This document shows positions 1 through 11,832 of a DNA stretch of 64,000 nt, in pieces. The DNA comes from Panopea generosa (taxonomy: Eukaryota; Mollusca; Bivalvia; Adapedonta; Hiatellidae). The notes beneath the pieces were generated by a model. That model ran no database searches. It saw only the letters and a list, made by a program, of their open reading frames with translations, and was not told the origin of the DNA. The stretch is from contig CM055907.1 in the NCBI GenBank assembly GCA_029582155.1, forward strand, positions 12,246,133 to 12,310,132, given 5' to 3'. Both the position numbers and the translations under genes were made by a program. Position 1 is the stretch's first letter. Each line of letters opens with the position of its first letter.

Positions 1-1044
1 TGTATATAATTATATGGCAATAAAATATATTTAAACCAAATAGCATACCAGCTTAAAACACATGTAGCTGTCTTCACTTTAATTTTTTTATACATTGCAT
101 GTAATTTAATAATAAAACATATAGAAAATAAATTATATCAAATATTGCAAGTTCAGCCAGGAGAAAATGTATATGGAGTAAAGAGTCTAGCTAAAATGCA
201 CATATTGAGTAAAGAGTCCAGTTAAAATGCACATATGGAGTAAAGAGTCCAGTTAAAATGCATGTGGAGTAAAGAGTCCAGTTAAAATGCATGTGGAGTA
301 AAGAGTCTAGCTATAATGCATATGGAGTAAAGTGTTAAAGGCTTTAGCAAACTGGAAAATAAAATGTAACACTGTTTATTATGTTCAAACCAATACTTCA
401 CATCCAGTTACGTTTTTTATCCTCTAATATAAGAAAATTTAAATTAGTGATTTTTATTTGGTCTCAGTTGGGGGGAAAAAACATAATTTCATTAGGGAAG
501 CCACAGAATTATGGCCTCTGTTTAAAAAGGTAAAACAGCCCTGTATATAAGTACAGGAGATTTCAGTCCAAGATCAATTAATTTACATACCAAGCCAGAC
601 AGTTGTTTCAAAATGGTGTCGCAAAAAAATATCAAAATATTGATGCGCGTTATATATGTACAGATACAATGGATTTCTTTTTTTCCCGTTAGATTTCAGT
701 CTAAAAATGTGGGTGCACACTGCACAGTGACACTTTACATGAGTGCGCACTATCTGTGAGTAAAATATGGTAATTAGTTTTTGCAACAAAGTATTAAGGG
801 AGTTAACATATGCAATCATATACTCACTTCTATTTTTTTTGCAACACAGTTTTTCAAAAGGTAAATCAACATTATGGAATTATGCACTCACATAATTAGT
901 TCTGGCATTTTTTTGGCTATATTACATGTTAATAACATATTATATTCACATTTAAGCAACACAGATGTTTAGGGATAAAAACAGGAATTCAAATAATTTA
1001 TATTTATAATAGGCAATTATAGCTTCATTTAAAATTCAGCAATT
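1..1044 (-). other. KLHDC10 3' flank / probable 3' UTR
   Basis: No gene seen. On the minus strand AATAAA-type poly(A) signals occur as TTTATT on the plus strand at 453-458 and 375-380, so a 3' UTR of ~0.6-0.7 kb is plausible. A 31-bp tandem repeat lies at 172-332. Small open frames here have no recognisable protein features. Confidence 0.4.
172..332. repeat. ~31-bp minisatellite, about five units
   Basis: Units of the form GGAGTAAAGAGTCYAG followed by YTAWAATGCAYAT, repeated with small indels. It lies just beyond the probable end of KLHDC10 transcription. Confidence 0.8.
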
Positions 1045-1582
1045 TTATGGCAACTGTACTCTGTCAATGAAGTTCCAAGGAATACCAATCTCTGCCAGGC
1101 TTGCTGAGTTCATGACTTTATGTTTTCTCGAGAGGTCACAAATTTCTTCCCAACACATTTCTGACAATTTTGGCACTGAGCACGGCAGTCTAACTTTATA
1201 CAAATACGGCGATCTAAACCCGTCCTTGTGAACTCCACCAAATATGTACATATGTCCTCCTGGGGACACCACAGCTCCGTGAAAGTAGAGTGGATTAGGG
1301 AGTTTGATAGCTAATTTTGTCCACTTCAGAGAATCCAAATGAAGATGCCAGACATCTTGTAAAGGCTCATGCTCAATGTCTGTGCCATAATGGCGTCCCC
1401 CGCTCACATAGATGTTCTTGCCTTCCTGGGCACAGCCGAAACTGCATCGTGGCTTTGGGTAGCCGTGTTGCTCGTCTACGACAGTAACAGCCTCTGTCCA
1501 GTGATTGTGGGCTACGTGATATATATAAATCTTGTCTAGACCCTCAGCATGGTGTAATCTTCCGCCTCCCATGACATAAAAT
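1045..1582 (-). CDS. KLHDC10: KLHDC10 terminal coding exon 2 (residues 247-425)
   Basis: Acceptor AG at 1583-1584 after a TTTTGTGTTTC tract. Encodes FYVMGGG, KIYIYHVAHNHWTE, NIYVSGGRHYG, DVWHLHLDSLKWTKL, PLYFHGAVVSPGGHMYIFGGV and the C-terminal BC-box-like helix region. All of these have clear counterparts in vertebrate KLHDC10 (for instance PVYFHCAAVTPAGCMYIHGGV). In-frame sequence upstream of the acceptor (MTVIMTLIKIVCSILCF) is intron, not protein. Confidence 0.9.
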
Positions 1583-4500
1583 CTGAAACACAAAATTGAA
1601 CAAACTATTTTTATTAAAGTCATGATGACAGTCACTTCGTAGCTATACTGATTCTAACAGTAAGTAATAAAGCTGATTCTGACAGTAAATAATAAAGCTG
1701 ATTCTGACAGTCACTTAGTAGAACTTTATACTGATACTGACAGTCACTTAGTAAAACTTTATACTGATTCTCACAGTCACTTAGTAGAACTTAATACTGA
1801 TACTGACAGTCAATTAGTAGAACTTTATACTGATACTGATAGTCACTTAGAAGAACTTTATATCGATACTGACAATCACTTAGTAGAACTTTATACTGAT
1901 TCTGACAGTCACTTAGTAGAAGTTTATACTGATTCTGACAGTAAATAATAAAGCTGATACTGGCAGTCACTTACTAAGTAGTTATACTGATTCTGGCAGT
2001 AAATATATGTCAGACATGGTTATTTCTGAAAGCAACATAGAAATAATGCCATATTTTGAAGGTAATTAATTAGATAGGCTCAATTATAGTAATAAAGATG
2101 ATTCTGAGAAGCATTAAAAATCACAAATTATAATTCTGACAGTCGAGGCCAAACAAAATAGTTCAAACATTTTCATCCAAATTTGTCACAAAATAGGGGC
2201 AGCAGGGTTACAGTTTTGTTTTAATTTTCAGATTTTAAAATGAAATTATCGTATTAGGCATGACAAACATTATGAAAGAAAATCATTTAAAGCTGAATAG
2301 GTTTAAAATGTGTAGTTGTTTTGACAAATTATGGTTTCCATTGTCAAAAAAAAAGAATAATGAATTATTAAATAATTTTTTTTATTATGTCTGGGGGGCA
2401 GGTACAAAAAAGGGCAGAGGTGAAAATTCAGGATTACCGGTACTTTAAATATTATGGCCAAATAGTGAGTCAGAATTAAAACTGACTATGACAGTCAGCA
2501 ATTAGACTGATCATGACAGTTATATCAACATATTTTGCTATTTACTAGTTTACTTAATTGATTCGATGTTTATAACTTTATAAATTATATATATATATAC
2601 TCATTTCCGTATTAAATGATGAATATTAATTTTCATTTATTTGACTCAATTGTAGATTAATTATATAATGTAGAGTCGATTAACAATGTGCAACCTATAA
2701 TATAAACCAATTACTTATTATATGTGTTGACATCCCATTCCGCCAATCAGGTCTGAGACTGAAGATGTTATTCAACTTCAACACCTAAATTAAGTGTAAC
2801 TATAGTTGCGTAGAAAACCACTCAATCAAGCCAAATGCCTCCGCTTATAGCACAAGTACCAATAGAGTTGCTTATAGCACTGAAGGGATTCAACTCGAGT
2901 GTATGACCCCTCAATAAAATTTAATTCTATTGACTGTATATCTGTACACACTAGTTGTGTTAAGTTACAATGGTATGATTTGATTTTATGTAATACAATT
3001 CAGTATGTAACCTTATATACAGCATATCATCAGTAATTGTCAATATATAAATACCAACAAACTATAGTATGCCATAAAACCCTCAACAATATTTAATATT
3101 TAATAAATTGATATTTGGCTGTCTTGGTAACAATTTTCTTATTCATTATAATGGAACTTTTTTCTTAATTAAGGCAATAATAAATATATTGGTAGATTAT
3201 CATCCCCATCTGCCCTTTAATTTTCATGCCGCCCTGACCCTTTTTATTTTCATAAAAAAAAAAACATAAAAAAATTTAAAAATGAAAATAAAATTCTCCC
3301 GCCCTCCCCTTTTATAAGAAAAATTTGGATGATAATCTAGCAATTATTTATAATAGCCCAATAGTATTATTTTATTAATAGCCTCGCACAGCTTTATGTT
3401 GAATGCCAATCACACAAATAACATCATATGACACTCTCTATCACCATTATACAGCAGTGTTTACTGTTAATGGTATGCCAGTATTGAATGTCAGATTATA
3501 ACAGTTCACAATGTGGAAACAATAATTAAGATAAACAAAGAAGCAGAGCAAGTGACACCTGTGTCCCCTTAGATCTGCTGGTGTGGCATATGGCAAAAAC
3601 AGAACAAAGAAGCAAGTAACTTCATGATGTAAATACAATATTTCACATACAATAAACTTTGGCATGTGTTTAAAGACATTGTATTCATTTTATGTTAAAT
3701 TCTGTTTAAAGTGTGAAAAACTATGTTTGTTTGCAATGTTTGCAAGCTGACATTCATATAATAAAGTTATTTTTGTGGAATAATTAATTGATAAAGTTCT
3801 TAAATTCAAAGACTCTTTATAATTCATTCCTTGATAAATTTAATGGTTTTAATATAAAGAAACATTTCTGAAAATAATCTGAATCTTTGCTTTTAAATAT
3901 ATTGCTTCAAAATGTTAAAAAAACATTAAAATGTAAATATCTGATCATTATTCACAGATTATAAACAAATGGTTTGTAGCATCACAAAACTTCAGAAGTA
4001 ATATTGAAATAAATTATATTAATTTTAATTCATGTACCTTATCCCCCCCCCCCACTCCTCCACCACCTACAATCAATGCATCACCCAGGGGTGTTTATTT
4101 GTGTGTGTGTGTGGGGGGGGGGGGGGGTATGGTAGTCATTACTTTGAAAATTCTTCCTGTCCTTAGATGCTGCAACTGGCACCATTAGATAACTCTTTCC
4201 ATAAAGCTTGATATATATGTTTAAATTGTAAAATTGTATTTCTGTCCATGTGTTACAGTCTAACAAAACATTAATTAATTCTTGCTGCTATTAAAATGAC
4301 AGCATGAAGATTGACAGAGAGATTTTTTAATTTTTTTATTACCCTCATAATGATATTACTATTAAAAAAATCATCAGGGCAACTAATTTGTTAGACGTCA
4401 GTTAAAATGATTTTTGAATGAACATGTTACACTGGCATTGAACCAAAGGTTAGTAATTCGATCGGCATAGTTATATAACTACAGTGTTACAAGCACAAAT

Positions 4501-6028
4501 TTTGCATTATCAAAATATTTATGATTTAAGGTTACCAGTGTATACAATTTATATCCGATTAATTGCCCTAAACATTCTCAATGATTAATTTGCCAAATAA
4601 TTAATCCACTGCATGCTGTTTTTTTACATTTAGTCAGAAATGGAAGTTTCAAATTATTCTCTATATATCTAAGAGGGCCCTAGTTTTGTTTTTTTTTGGC
4701 AGAAATTCAACCCAATACCCCATCCAGGAATATACTTTTTCCCCTTTGATTTCACTGAAAATTCCCCCTGTTTTATTTTTACTCTTAGCGGGGAATTTCT
4801 GGTTAAAGAAACTAAGAAAACTTGTGACTGGTTACGTTAATGCCCCTTCTTTTCAATTCATAATACATGTTTTGTGAGTTTTTCTACAAAACTAAAGATT
4901 GGACGCGACATGAGAACAACGCGGAAATTCCATCTCAGAGGACCCTGGCCCCATTTCCCCAAAGGAAAAGAAAATCCTGACTTACAATTCCTTGTATTTA
5001 AGTTGCATTAACCCTTTACTCCATAGATAGACATTTTCCCACGCTAATCACAGAAGGCCTTTGAAAACACTGCAGGAAGAGTTCAGACTGCTTGTAACGA
5101 GCAATCTGAACACTTCCTGCACTGTTTTCCACTCTGTCAGTCAATATAAACATAATTCATCCAATAATTCAAAAGCCTTCTATATTAGAGGTGTCCAAAG
5201 GCGTCTATATTAGAGGTGTCCAAAAGCGTGTATATGAAGTAAAGAGTTAAAGCTGACTAAAATATGTAATATGATCAAAACATTATACCTCTCTGAATCT
5301 CTCGCTATTTCCTGCTTGTATCTACCGCTGGGTATTTTACCCGTTGGTTGTAACTTTTCCCACATCATACTATGAATGCTTAGTTTATGCAAGTCTGATA
5401 CGGCCTCACTGTAATATCCTATGGCCCCTCCAAACACATATATAGCGTCCTTGTGAAATATCAGACTTTGACCATATGCAGGAGGTGGCGAAACATCTTC
5501 AACATCTCTGCCTGCGCTATACGACATAGCGTTAGTTTCCAACAAGTGCCAGATGAGTTTTGTTTTTCCTTGTTTACCTTCCTCCTCCCCTGCCGCCTGT
5601 AGTTTTGGTTGTTTATTCACTGTCAACGTTTTCATGGTGTTACTCATAATCTGACCAAATGGATAGCCAGTTCCCCCAAATACGAACACCTGCTTGTTGT
5701 GCACGGCTAATGAAGCTGACGCACATGTTTGTGGATTATTCGTTGTTTCTATTCTTATCCATTTGTGAGATGCGAAGTTGAATTTCCACAACTCGGGTAA
5801 AACTCGGCTTTGTCTAACGCCATTTCTTTCATCGCTCGGACTGTACCCACCAAAAACATAAATATCCGACTCATCAGCACACACACAATGTCCGCTCCTT
5901 CCTTTAGGTCGTTTGGTATCGTGTGGGTTAAACCTTGGGTTGATATGTTTGAATTTAAGCACGTTTGAGCAGTTTAATTTTGACATATTCGGAGTTAAAT
6001 CTGGAGAATCGGAGTCGCAAGCGGCCAT
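1045..6028 (-). CDS. KLHDC10: Kelch domain-containing protein 10 (KLHDC10) orthologue, two coding exons
   Basis: Join of 5289-6028 and 1045-1582 on the minus strand: 1278 bp, 425 aa, stop TAA at 1045-1047. The donor (GTATAATG after ...DSE-AG) and acceptor (TGTTTCAG before ATTTTATG) restore an Arg codon, giving ER-FYVMGGG across the junction in the position of QR-IYILGGG in vertebrate KLHDC10. Six kelch blades are visible by GG doublets: YVFGGY ~57, FVFGG ~115, YVFGG ~187, YVMGGG ~249, YVSGG ~305, YIFGG ~359. The C-terminal PKLSEMCWEEI (~384-394) fits a BC-box (LxxxCxxxI) and aligns with the vertebrate C-terminus. Known family role: substrate receptor of a CUL2-Elongin B/C E3 ligase reading C-terminal degrons, and a modulator of PP5/ASK1 stress signalling. 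Length is close to human (about 440 aa). A Lys/Glu-rich loop (~133-170) between blades 2 and 3 looks longer than in vertebrates. Family is sure; function is by orthology. Confidence 0.9.
1640..2000. repeat. ~33-bp minisatellite in the KLHDC10 intron
   Basis: About eleven degenerate units built on CTGATTCTGACAGTCACTTA plus GTAGAACTTTATA, with a shorter variant containing AAATAATAAAG. A few scattered single units occur further right (for example near 2460-2525). Confidence 0.85.
3172..3360. mobile_element. MITE family C copy (GCTAGATTATCATCC termini)
   Basis: Inverted ends: (..TTGGTAGATTATCATCC) on the left and GGATGATAATCTAGCAATTA on the right, around a centre rich in CCCTTTTT/ATTTTCATAA tracts. 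Related copies at 39271, 43259, 48954 and 49343. Confidence 0.75.
4044..4127. repeat. Low-complexity C run, GT repeat and G run
   Basis: A run of C at ~4044-4053, then (GT)n running into ~15 G at 4100-4127. Likely length-variable. Confidence 0.8.
5008..5250. mobile_element. Palindromic MITE family A, copy 1
   Basis: Starts TTAA-CCCTTTACTCCATAGA and ends ATGAAGTAAAGAG-TTAA, so TTAA lies at both edges next to inverted CCCTTTACT-type ends, as in piggyBac-like elements. Inside is a long inverted repeat (GAAAACACTGCAGGAAG... / ...CTTCCTGCACTGTTTTC). Inserted in the KLHDC10 intron 39 bp from the exon 1 donor. Non-coding, so it needs a transposase in trans. Confidence 0.85.
5289..6028 (-). CDS. KLHDC10: KLHDC10 coding exon 1 (residues 1-247)
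   Basis: Starts at ATG 6026-6028, chosen because it is the first in-frame Met; a second Met (residue 15) is possible. Encodes an acidic N-terminus (MAACDSDSPDLTP), then RSGHCVCADESDIYVFGGY, which opens blade 1 much as RSGHRCVADNTNLYVFGGY does in vertebrates, then blades 2 and 3 (ELWKFNF.., VFVFGGTGYPFG, AIYVFGGAIGYYSEAVSDLHKL). It ends RYKQEIARDSE-AG in phase 2 at a GT donor at 5287-5288. Reading past the donor gives no kelch-like residues, which supports the splice. Confidence 0.9.
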
Positions 6029-6230
6029 CTTTGTTGTTTACTTCTGTGTCAATCGCAACAGCTCGGCCCAATCGGTATATCTCGCCAATTATCCTAATAT
6101 TCGGAATGACGGAATTGGCCGAATACCTACGGTCCAGCGATGGTCTTGTTCCGATAAAGTTTCTTTATATTTAAACGTTCGGAGTCAACCTCGGCCATAA
6201 AATATCTTTTATTGTAACTAAGTAATGCTT
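6029..6230 (-). promoter_or_regulatory. Probable KLHDC10 promoter / 5' UTR
   Basis: Sequence upstream of the KLHDC10 start is richer in CG dinucleotides than its surroundings and carries a minus-strand CCAAT box (plus-strand ATTGG within ~6110-6121, about 85 bp upstream of the ATG). No clear TATA box. Position and composition only; transcription start not determinable. Confidence 0.4.
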
Positions 6231-9200
6231 TAGGCGCGATCAATATTGTTAAAAACTTAATAACTTCATTCATAGCTTATTCATATGCTGAAAGAATTCC
6301 GGTAATTATTGAGTAAATCTTGGTTTTAAACTACTCTCCCGTCAAATAACGCAGGCGATTAATATTGGTTTAGTCAACTTTAATTTTAAAAGCAATAACC
6401 ACATGTGTTTCACAAGAATTTTTACGTCTATAACATGCAATTTAGATGTATTTTATATGAAATATAAAATATGCATTGCTTCAAAGAATTAGAGATAACT
6501 TTAGTTCCTTGATTGTATAGGATCAAGGACTTGTCTCTATATAATTCCTTGCATATGCAAGACATCTGTGTGATTCATATTTTATGACAGACATCTGTGA
6601 TTCATATTTTATGACAGACATCTGTGATTCATATTTTCTCCATTCGTCGATACCCCCGGTTGTCAGTTCCGGTAGTCATTAATTATGAAGAATATCGGAA
6701 TGGATAACCCGTGGGTATTCAATCAGTACTACATCGATTTATATGTGTTAATATCATTTTTACTGGACAAAGGGAGAATAGTCAGATAAAACTATTTGGA
6801 TCGATTATCTCCCTTCCACCATAAAATGCGTGTCATTTGGACTCTAATATTGACAATCGCGCATACTCGGCAAATTCCGTCAGAAAAACCAATGCAAGAG
6901 ATATATACTAGTAATTCATTCTTGCAATATGATAATGTAACGGACATTATCTTATATGTTTGACCAAGCTGTATTATTTTGTTCTGCATCAATGAATTTT
7001 TACAACATTAAAAATAGTTATTTTAACTAGCGGTAAATGTGATGAAATAGGTTCCCATTTTTTTGGTGATTTTTTTTGAAAATACTGATTTCCTACAAGT
7101 GTTTTATGTTCTTACGACTTAGGTTAGTAAAACACAACTTATTAATATATCAATTATATCCTGATAAAAATACTTATGTACAAGTCCTACTTTTATTAGT
7201 CTCATTCAATCGCCGTAATAGGGGTGAAACTAGTCCCTTTAGAGTATCAAATAAAAAAATATCAAATCGTTCGACAACGTGCTTTGATATGCACTTTACT
7301 TTCATTAGTATCTCACAATATGTCCAGCCTGTACCGTCATTCATTGGTACCAGAAGAGTCAGTATGCATGTCTTTGATGAAACACCAGAATCGCTTTGAA
7401 TTAGATTCAAATTAATGATATCACAGGTGAATCTGTCGTATGCAGTTTTGCAGAAGAATGGCAGATTCTTCATGTGTTTATATAGTGCTTGATGTCCTTT
7501 TCACGCTTAGCCTGTCTCGCTCTCCAGAAGCTCCATGTTATCCTCCCAACATCACGGTTGATCAATGGCTGGGAGAATCTAGACGAGGGGAACTTTGATG
7601 GCACATGTTTCTCTTAAAGGCCGAGTAAACTGCTCCAGATAAATAGCCAGATGTTCTCTTTTGGACTGGATGTATTATAGTTTAAGTGGAAAATGGATGT
7701 GATAGACTGGCATTCTTCACTCATAGATCCTAGAGATGCCCTTTTCCATCAGTATAGTTTGTGTTGGACAGGCTTTGACTGTCTGGCAGATGTACTTGGG
7801 ATGGTATGAATAATATCATGGTCCGCAACACCTGGAACTCGCGTGCATTTGTCCACCAGCGGATGCAAGCGCGTAGCGTGGCATACTCAGTTACTCTGAT
7901 GAGTAACATCTGAGGTCGAAACCTTAAAAAATTAAAAATACTAAAAAGTCGATAGAAGCAAAAGAAAAACAGGACGGTACAAATATGTATTCTACTTAAA
8001 AGTTATAGTATAAACTGTTCCATGCATAACCCAACAGCGTGTCTTTTGTGTAAACGTGTGCAGCCCGATAAGTCATATCCGGGCGGACATGTCCCACCGC
8101 AGGTTAATATTTCGTTCAAGTAATGAGTTTTAGCCCAATGACACATCAGAGTCTGAAAAGTCAGCAGAAGCCATTATTAATACGTCCGGACCCTCACCAG
8201 CGGAAGTTGGAATCACCATCGCACACATTATCCTTGAGTAACTTCCTATATGAGGGTTTTAATGGTCGCAACATTTCTTTAACGGCGACACCGAAGGTGG
8301 AGTTGTTAAAGCAAATTTGAGATCATTAAAAGCCTCATATACGGTCGCAAATTACAGTATACTGAACCCTATTCTAACGCACTCATACGTTTAATCATTA
8401 AAATTCGCTTGCTGAACCACGATACTCGAGCGGCCAGCGTTTAAATTGAACTAACCATTTAGCCGAATGACGCATATCATCAATGATGCGCTAAAAAGTA
8501 GTTTCTGTTAAAAATCAAACTAAATCGACAAACTGATCGAAATATTCAATGTATTTTTATATTTTTAATACTTGACAAATTGATAATAATTTAAATCAAT
8601 AAACTTTGTTTGAAAAATACCCCTACTGTTTACATTGTTTTCGGTAACGTTGTAAAGAAATGACGTGGTAATACAGAGAACGCGAAAATGTGGTGATGCA
8701 GTTTTGAATACCCACAAATCTAAGAGCACCGACTAACGAAATCACTTGAATTTCTGAAGAGTGTTAGAATGAAGTATTAGCGAGATGGGAAATCAACTAC
8801 TTGATCAAGAGCACACTGACGAGGTCCTCTTAGTAGGGGTCCCATGTTCCATAGACTTCCTTAAAGTAATGACCTTTGTTCCCCAGATCGCCAAAATAAT
8901 TTGTCATAGTTCCCCAAAAGTATTCCCACAAATATCTAAACATTAGGCCTTTCATCCTTGGATCCGTGAAAGTAATGGCCAATGTTCCATAATCCTTTAA
9001 AGTAATCGGTCATGTTCCCTAGATCTCCAAAACCCCTGGGAGGGCCTCACCTGTTAGCTTAGTCGAGAAATCTCTGATTTATTAATCTTTATTACAGCAT
9101 TAGCTCGAGATCTCCCCTAAATTGACTGAGCTGACCAATTTGTGTCGGGCTGGTTCAGGTCTCTACCAATCCAGAGTATTGCTTTCTTATACCTCTTGAC

Positions 9201-9607
9201 AATCAATTCGAGGTTCATGCACAGAGTGTCTATGGATGTATTTTACGGATGAACTTGGTGAACTCTGTTGTGGGCCTCAATGATGTGTTGTATGTTCCTC
9301 TCTAGTGTGTCACAGTGAGCGACACATAGACGGACTCTGTTATGCCATCATTTTCAATACGGTCACAAACAATATCTGAGCGAAGAGCAATAAAAACACC
9401 GCCCGAAACCGTCTTTTCTATCCTTCTGTTTGCGGACAATAATTCTGAGCTGCGGACGGAGATATATTCCTAAGAATTAGATTAATTTATTTATAGTTAC
9501 TTTTACATATTTAAACTATTTTTCGTAAAACATCGGTCTATATTTATACATAGCTAGCCTAATGTTTGTATGTACACAGATGTCATAACATTGTCATAGA
9601 ATAAAAA
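6231..9607. other. Intergenic region, left half
   Basis: Between the divergent KLHDC10 and AGFG genes. A ~27-bp repeat in about three units lies at 6561-6637 (GACATCTGTGATTCATATTT). A ~50-bp motif recurs at 8846-8897 and 8984-9035 (GTTCCATA..CTTTAAAGTAAT). No coding feature found. The 107-aa and 99-aa frames near 7076-7473 lie antisense to each other and show no domain or splice support. Confidence 0.6.
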
Positions 9608-11825
9608 AAGTTGTCAGAAGACAACAAAGCTCGCCGATGGGATAAAACTCACCACCAATGCAAAGATTGAGATTGGAGGCAAACACCAAAACTTAAACGC
9701 AACTAAACGCAAAATATTAACTTAACCTGGGTGTCTACCGATGAAAAATTAGTCCAAAATGGTTCTGGTTTCCGTGTGTTCCATCGATGATGGTGAACAC
9801 ACATGCGAAGTTTCATTCATATCCAATGAGTGGTTGCATAGATATTTACCTGATAAAACACTTTAACTGAAAAATAAAGTAAAAAAAGGGCCATAACCCT
9901 GCCAAAATGCAATTCAGAGTTATGGTTCTTGTCTCTGCGTGTTCCATTGATGATGATGAACACACATGCGAAGTTTCATTTATATCTAATGAGTGGTTGC
10001 ATAGATATCTTAAACTTAAACGCAACTAAACGCAAACGTTTAACCCGGGTGTCTAAAGACAAAAAAATAAGTCCAAAAAGGGTCATATCTTTACCAAAAT
10101 GCAACCCCGAGTTATGTTTTGTCTCTGTGTGTTCCATCGATGATGGTTAACACACATGGTAATTTTCATTCATATCCAATGAATGGTCGCATATATATCT
10201 TACCTGATAAAAAACTTTAACCTGAAAAAATAAGTCGAAAAGGGGACATAACTCTGCCACAATGCATTTTAGAGTTATGGTTTTTGTCTCTGTGTGTTTC
10301 GTTGATGATGGTGAACACACGTGCGAAGTTTCATTCAAATCCAATAAGTGATTACATAGATATCTTACTTGATAAAAAACTTTAACCTGAAAAAATAAGT
10401 CGAAAAAGGGCCATAACTGTGCCACAATGCAACCCCGAGTTATGGTTCTTGTCTCTGTGTGTTCCATCGATGATGGTGAACACACATGGTAAGTTTCACT
10501 CATATCCAATGAGTGGTTGCATAGATATCTTACCTGATAAAAAACTTTAACCTGAAAAATAAGTCGAAAAGGGGATACAACTCTGTAAAATGCATCCCAG
10601 AGTTATGGTTTTCGTCTCTGTGTATTCCATTGATAATGATGAACACAATGCGAAGTTTCATTCAAATCCAATAAGTGGTTGCATAGATATCTTACCTGAT
10701 AAAAAAACTTTAACCTGAAAAATGAAGTCGAAAACGGACCATAACTCTGTCAAACTGCAAACCAGAGTTATGGGTCTTGTCTCTGTGTGTTCCCTCGATG
10801 ATGGTAAACACACATGCGAAGTTTCATTCATACCCAATGAGTGGTTGCATAGATATCTTACCTGATAAAAAACTTTAACCGAAAAAATAAGTCGAAAAAG
10901 GGCCATTACTATGCCAAAATGCAATCCAGAGTTATGAGTCTTGTCTGTGTGTGTTCCATTGATGATGGTGAACACACATGCGAAGTTTATTCATATCCAA
11001 TGAGAGATTGCATAAATATCTTACCTAATAAAAAACTTTAACCTGAAAAAATAAGTCGAAAAAGGACCATAACTATGCTAAAATGCAACCCAGAGTTATG
11101 GTTTTTGTCTCTGTATGTTCACTGATGATGGTGAATACACATGAGAAGTTTCATTCATATCCAATGAGTGGTTGCATAAATATCTTACCTGATAAAAAAC
11201 TTTAACCTAAAAAATTAAGTCGAAAAAGGACCATAACTGTGCAAAAATACAACTCCGAGTTATGTTTTTTGTCTCTATGTGTTTCATCGATGATGTTGAA
11301 CACACATGGTAAGTTTCATTCATATCCAATGAGTGATTGCATAGATATCTTACCTGATAAAAAAACTTTAACATGAAACATTAAGTAAAAAAGGGCCATA
11401 ACTCTGCCAAAATGCAATCTAGAGTTATGGTTTTGTCTGTGTGTGTTTCATTGATGATGATGAACACACGTGCGAAGTTTCATTCATATCCAATGAGTGG
11501 TTGCATAGATATCTTACCTGATAAAAAATTTAACCTGAAAACTTAAGTCGAAAAAAGCCCATAACTGTGCCAATATTTAATCCAGAGTTATGGTTCTTGT
11601 CTGTGTGTGTGTTCCATCGATGATGGTGAACACACATGCGAAGTTTATTCATATCCAATGAGTGGTTGCGTAGATATCTTAAACTTAAACGCAAATAAAC
11701 GCAAATGTTTAACCTGTATCTTAGTCCAAAAAGGGCCATAACTGTGCCAAATTGCAATCCAGAGTTATGGTTCTCGCCGACGACGACGCCAGGGTCATGG
11801 CAATAGCTCTGCTTGGACTTCGATT
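9608..11825 (+). mobile_element. Pearl/Helentron-like non-autonomous element with expanded tandem core
   Basis: Left end begins with the short palindrome TTGTCAGAAGACAA, followed by GCTCGCCGATGGGATAAAAC. Right end is GACGCCAGGGTCATGGCAATAGCTCT. The same two ends, without any core repeat, occur inverted and fused at 26465-26624, which defines the element. Between them lie about twelve ~165-bp repeats. Bivalve 'pearl' and HINE elements are known for this design (conserved flanks, tandem 150-170-bp core). No protein is encoded. Class assignment is by architecture. Confidence 0.7.
9735..11775 (+). repeat. ~165-bp tandem array, about twelve units
   Basis: Each unit contains CCAGAGTTATGGTTCTTGTC, TGTGTTCCATCGATGATGGT, GAACACACATGCGAAGTTTC, GAGTGGTTGCATAGATATCT and TAAAAAACTTTAACCTGAAA. 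The GCATAGATAT landmark recurs near 9838, 9999, 10189, 10352, 10517, 10682, 10848, 11011, 11173, 11339, 11503 and 11668. The copy near 9998-10060 and the last copy carry a variant AAACTTAAACGCAACTAAAC end. Confidence 0.9.
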
Positions 11826-11832
11826 AGATATG

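Larger units (their letters stand above)
1583..5288 (-). other. KLHDC10 intron 1 (3.7 kb) and its contents
   Basis: AT-rich intron with no exon-like kelch sequence. It holds a ~33-bp minisatellite (1640-2000), a MITE family C copy (3172-3360), C/G homopolymer tracts (4044-4127) and a family A MITE (5008-5250). I see nothing recognisable in 2010-3170, 3360-4040 and 4130-5000. Confidence 0.7.

Noticed and set aside
2260..2448. Small plus frame of 62 codons in the KLHDC10 intron
   Set aside because: Simple AT-rich sequence, no domain, no splice partner.
10147..11757. Minus-strand frames of 105 and 120 codons in the ~165-bp array
   Set aside because: They repeat a unit containing HTETRT and QVRYLCNHSL from the tandem core; no start, domain or conservation pattern of a gene.
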